64,000 nucleotides of DNA from positions 62,001 through 126,000 of the forward strand of contig NZ_JACJOG010000048.1 of NCBI RefSeq assembly GCF_014695375.1, read 5' to 3'. Made by a program: the position numbers and the translations under genes. Shown piece by piece: positions 61,702-64,000 of the stretch (its first letter is position 1; each line of letters starts with the position of its first letter). The DNA is from Coleofasciculus sp. FACHB-T130 (lineage in GTDB: Bacteria > Cyanobacteriota > Cyanobacteriia > Cyanobacteriales > FACHB-T130). The notes below the pieces were generated by a model. That model was not told the origin of the DNA. It ran no database searches and saw only the letters and a program-made list of their open reading frames with translations.

Positions 61702-61728
61702 TGCCGCTCAGAAGAGCGGCAATTTTTT
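61702..61728 (+). terminator. Rho-independent terminator after the radical-SAM gene
   Basis: TGCCGCTC (61702-61709), loop AGAA, GAGCGGCA (61714-61721), then ATTTTTT (61722-61728). It separates the radical-SAM gene from aar, so aar should have its own promoter. Confidence 0.85.
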
Positions 61729-61806
61729 GTACTATTGTTAAGAGTATTTAACTATTTTTTCCCTTCCACCTTCCTTTCCTATCCAGAGGCGTAGTTAGAA
61801 CCATTC

Positions 61807-62832
61807 ATGTTTGGTTTAATCGGTCACCTTACTAATTTGCAACACGCTCAATCTGTGGCTAGAGAGCTTGGCTACCCAGAATATGCCGATCAAGGGCTAG
61901 ATTTTTGGTGTAGCGCTCCGCCTCAAATCGTCGATCACATCACTGTCACCAGCATTACCGGGCAAAAAATCGAAGGTCGGTATGTGGAATCTTGCTTTGT
62001 ACCAGAAATGCTGGCCAGTGGGAGAGGTAAGACAGCAGTCCGGAAAGTTCTCAACGCAATGGCTCATGCTCAAAAACATGGCATTAACATTAGTGCGCTG
62101 GGCGGCTTTTCCTCGATTATTTTTGAAGAATTCAACCTGCATGAAAGTAAGCAGGTTCGCAATATCAAACTGGAATTTGAGCGGTTCACTACCGGCAATA
62201 CCCATACGGCTTACATTATCTGTCGCCAATTGGAAGAAGTGTCGAAAGAGCTGGGCATCGATCTCAGTAAAGCAACTGTGGCGGTTTGTGGAGCTACAGG
62301 CGATATTGGCAGCGCTGTCTGTCGTTGGCTAGATGCTCGAACTGAAGTGCCAGAACTGTTGCTGATTGCCCGGAAGCAAGAGCGATTGCAAGCTTTGCAG
62401 GCGGAACTCGGCAGAGGCAAAATCATGGGATTGGAAGAGGCGCTGCCTTTGGCTGATATTGTAGTTTGGGTAGCCAGTATGCCCAAAGGGATGGAAATTG
62501 ATCCCACGGTTTTGAAAAAACCTTGTTTGCTGATTGATGGGGGCTACCCGAAAAACCTGTCAACAAAAATTCAGCATCCGGGCGTCTATGTCGTCAATGG
62601 GGGGATTGTTGAGCATTCCCTGGATATTGACTGGCGGATTATGAAAATCGTCAATTTGATGGAAGCTCCGGGACGCCAGTTATTCGCCTGTTTTGCCGAA
62701 TCGATGCTATTGGAATTTGAAAAGTGGCACACCAACTTTTCTTGGGGACGCAATCAAATTACCGTGGAGAAGATGGAGCAAATCGGTGAATCCTCCGTGA
62801 GGCATGGATTCCGACCTTTGTTGACTTATTAG
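61807..62832 (+). CDS. aar: Long-chain acyl-[acyl-carrier-protein] reductase
   Basis: AAR reduces fatty acyl-ACP with NADPH to fatty aldehyde, the substrate of ADO. The 341 residues are the exact family length. The Rossmann motif is [13 protein letters not shown] (about 163-175); the catalytic Cys295 is in [10 protein letters not shown]-terminal [34 protein letters not shown] is conserved. The stop codon's last base begins a heptamer repeat. Downstream is accA, the order known from many cyanobacteria. Confidence 0.98.
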   Translation: MFGLIGHLTNLQHAQSVARELGYPEYADQGLDFWCSAPPQIVDHITVTSITGQKIEGRYVESCFVPEMLASGRGKTAVRKVLNAMAHAQKHGINISALGGFSSIIFEEFNLHESKQVRNIKLEFERFTTGNTHTAYIICRQLEEVSKELGIDLSKATVAVCGATGDIGSAVCRWLDARTEVPELLLIARKQERLQALQAELGRGKIMGLEEALPLADIVVWVASMPKGMEIDPTVLKKPCLLIDGGYPKNLSTKIQHPGVYVVNGGIVEHSLDIDWRIMKIVNLMEAPGRQLFACFAESMLLEFEKWHTNFSWGRNQITVEKMEQIGESSVRHGFRPLLTY

Positions 62833-62950
62833 TCAGGAGTCAGGAGTCAGGAGTCAGTTGATAGAAAAAGGCTAGTTATTTTTTGTCTAGTGTTACTTCT
62901 TTCTTTGACTCCTAACTCCTGACGGCTGACTACTGACAACTGACTGACTA
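62832..62950. repeat. Heptamer repeats between aar and accA
   Basis: GTCAGGA is repeated three times in tandem from 62832 (the first G is the last base of the aar stop codon) with a degenerate fourth. About 55 bases on, CTCCTAACTCCTGAC and ACTGACAACTGACTGACTACTGA give inverted and related units. STRR-type repeats; the ends could pair. Confidence 0.65.
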
Positions 62951-63021
62951 CTGAGCATTGTACGGGCGACCCCCCTATGCTCGTCGCTGCACTACTGACC
63001 ACCGATCGCTGACTAGGAACT

Positions 63022-64000
63022 ATGTCAACTTCTTCTGAGCGCAAGCCGTTACTTCTAGATTTTGAAAAGCCTCTGTCCGAACTAGAGGCACGAATTGACC
63101 AAATTCGCGAACTTGCAGAAGATCAGGACGTCGATGTCTCCGATCAGATTCGTCAGTTGGAGGCACGAGCAGTGCAACTTCGTGAGGAGATTTTCAATAG
63201 TTTATCCCCGTCCCAGCGGCTGCAACTGGCTCGGCATCCTCGGCGTCCCAGTACATTAGACTACATCCAGGCAATGAGCGATGAATGGATGGAACTACAC
63301 GGCGATCGCGGTGGGAATGACGACCCAGCGTTAGTCGGCGGCGTAGCTCGTCTGGGTGGGCGTCCCGTTGTGATGCTGGGTCATCAAAAGGGCCGCGATA
63401 CTAAGGATAATGTCGCCCGGAATTTTGGGATGCCTGCTCCAGGCGGCTACCGCAAGGCGCTGCGGTTAATGGAACACGCCAATCGCTTTGGAATGCCGAT
63501 TCTCACGTTTATCGATACGCCGGGAGCCTGGGCGGGTGTGGAAGCCGAGCAACGGGGGCAGGGAGAAGCGATCGCCTATAATTTGCGGGAGATGTTCCGC
63601 CTGGATGTCCCGATCCTCTGCACCGTTATCGGGGAAGGTGGTTCTGGCGGTGCGTTGGGAATTGGCGTCGGCGACCGACTATTAATGTTTGAACACGCCG
63701 TTTATACCGTTGCGACCCCCGAAGCTTGTGCAGCAATTTTGTGGAAAGATGCTTCTAAAGCTCCCCAAGCAGCCACAGCACTAAAAATTACGGCTTGGGA
63801 TTTGAAAAACTTAGGCATTCTCGATGTTCTGTTGCCCGAACCTGTTGGCGGCGCTCATGGCGAGCCGCTAAAGGCAGCTGCCATCTTAAAAGACGCTCTG
63901 TTGCAAAACTTAGAAGAACTCTCCCAGATGACCTCTCAACAGCGGCGGGAGCTACGTTATCAAAAGTTTCGGAGTATTGGCGTTTATACGGAAATCTCTG
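63022..64000 (+). CDS. accA: Acetyl-CoA carboxylase carboxyltransferase subunit alpha (cut by the window end)
   Basis: AccA with AccD transfers the carboxyl group from biotin to acetyl-CoA, the first step of fatty acid synthesis. The 326 visible codons read [22 protein letters not shown] to [10 protein letters not shown], close to the full length; only the last few codons and the stop are missing. Crotonase-fold blocks are intact: [57 protein letters not shown]. Position behind aar matches known cyanobacterial order and puts the supply of fatty acids next to their conversion to alkanes. Confidence 0.97.
   Translation, partial: MSTSSERKPLLLDFEKPLSELEARIDQIRELAEDQDVDVSDQIRQLEARAVQLREEIFNSLSPSQRLQLARHPRRPSTLDYIQAMSDEWMELHGDRGGNDDPALVGGVARLGGRPVVMLGHQKGRDTKDNVARNFGMPAPGGYRKALRLMEHANRFGMPILTFIDTPGAWAGVEAEQRGQGEAIAYNLREMFRLDVPILCTVIGEGGSGGALGIGVGDRLLMFEHAVYTVATPEACAAILWKDASKAPQAATALKITAWDLKNLGILDVLLPEPVGGAHGEPLKAAAILKDALLQNLEELSQMTSQQRRELRYQKFRSIGVYTEIS

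Overview
The window is chromosomal DNA of a cyanobacterium. Evidence: the HIP1 octamer GCGATCGC recurs throughout both genes and spacers; phycocyanobilin synthesis (pcyA), cyanophycin metabolism (cphA, cphB), the alkane pathway (ado, aar), an NtcA-type promoter on glnB, and cyanobacteria-restricted families (DUF1517, DUF4278, DUF4112, many Uma2 proteins, DapL). Intergenic heptamer tandem repeats, a DevBCA exporter and many sensory or repeat proteins fit a filamentous form better than a picocyanobacterium. The genus cannot be fixed from the window. No tRNA, rRNA, CRISPR array, prophage or complete insertion sequence was seen.

Layout. 0-7 kb: end of an AAA-type ATPase, then ftsQ-ftsZ (division), thiD (thiamine), a coiled-coil membrane protein, glnB (PII) with an NtcA box, and rdgB convergent to it. 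7-20 kb: a secreted triple-repeat protein, a conserved membrane protein, devBCA behind pcyA, a Ser/Thr kinase, a TatA-like protein and the cphB-cphA pair. 20-28 kb: TrmD fused in frame to a DUF1517 domain, then PQQ-propeller, membrane, WG-repeat and TPR proteins, then a free-standing DUF1517 protein and ispF. 28-43 kb is the most accessory part: a nuclease-like/PIN gene pair, two tandem oligopeptide-binding lipoproteins, larB, an HdeD-like protein, three Uma2 genes around an EcsC gene, dapL, and a pair of genes coding for an EndoU RNase with a lamin-tail domain and an EEP-family phosphoesterase/nuclease. 43-52 kb: a HEAT-repeat protein, a three-gene signalling run of degenerate receivers (histidine kinase, receiver, diguanylate cyclase), a LysR regulator beside a TrpD-like protein, a metal-site-less MBL-fold protein behind panD, and ppa. 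53-64 kb: small membrane or unknown proteins, a DUF433 relic, a ParB-like HTH protein, a lone sugar-type ABC permease, and the alkane locus ado / radical-SAM / aar followed by accA, which runs off the end.

Functional links. glnB (nitrogen sensing) and cphA/cphB (nitrogen store) are in one neighbourhood. accA makes malonyl-CoA for the fatty acids that AAR and ADO turn into alkanes. Most ordinary genes are monocistronic or in short runs, often closed by inverted repeats, several built from HIP1 or repeat DNA.

The best candidates for something undescribed are the EndoU-lamin-tail/EEP pair (40.1-42.5 kb), the nuclease-like/PIN pair (28.8-29.8 kb), the TrmD-DUF1517 fusion (20.6-21.9 kb) and repeat-derived DNA inserted in frame into the receiver domain of a histidine kinase (46.6-46.8 kb). 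All identifications are from reading sequence and family knowledge; no search was run.
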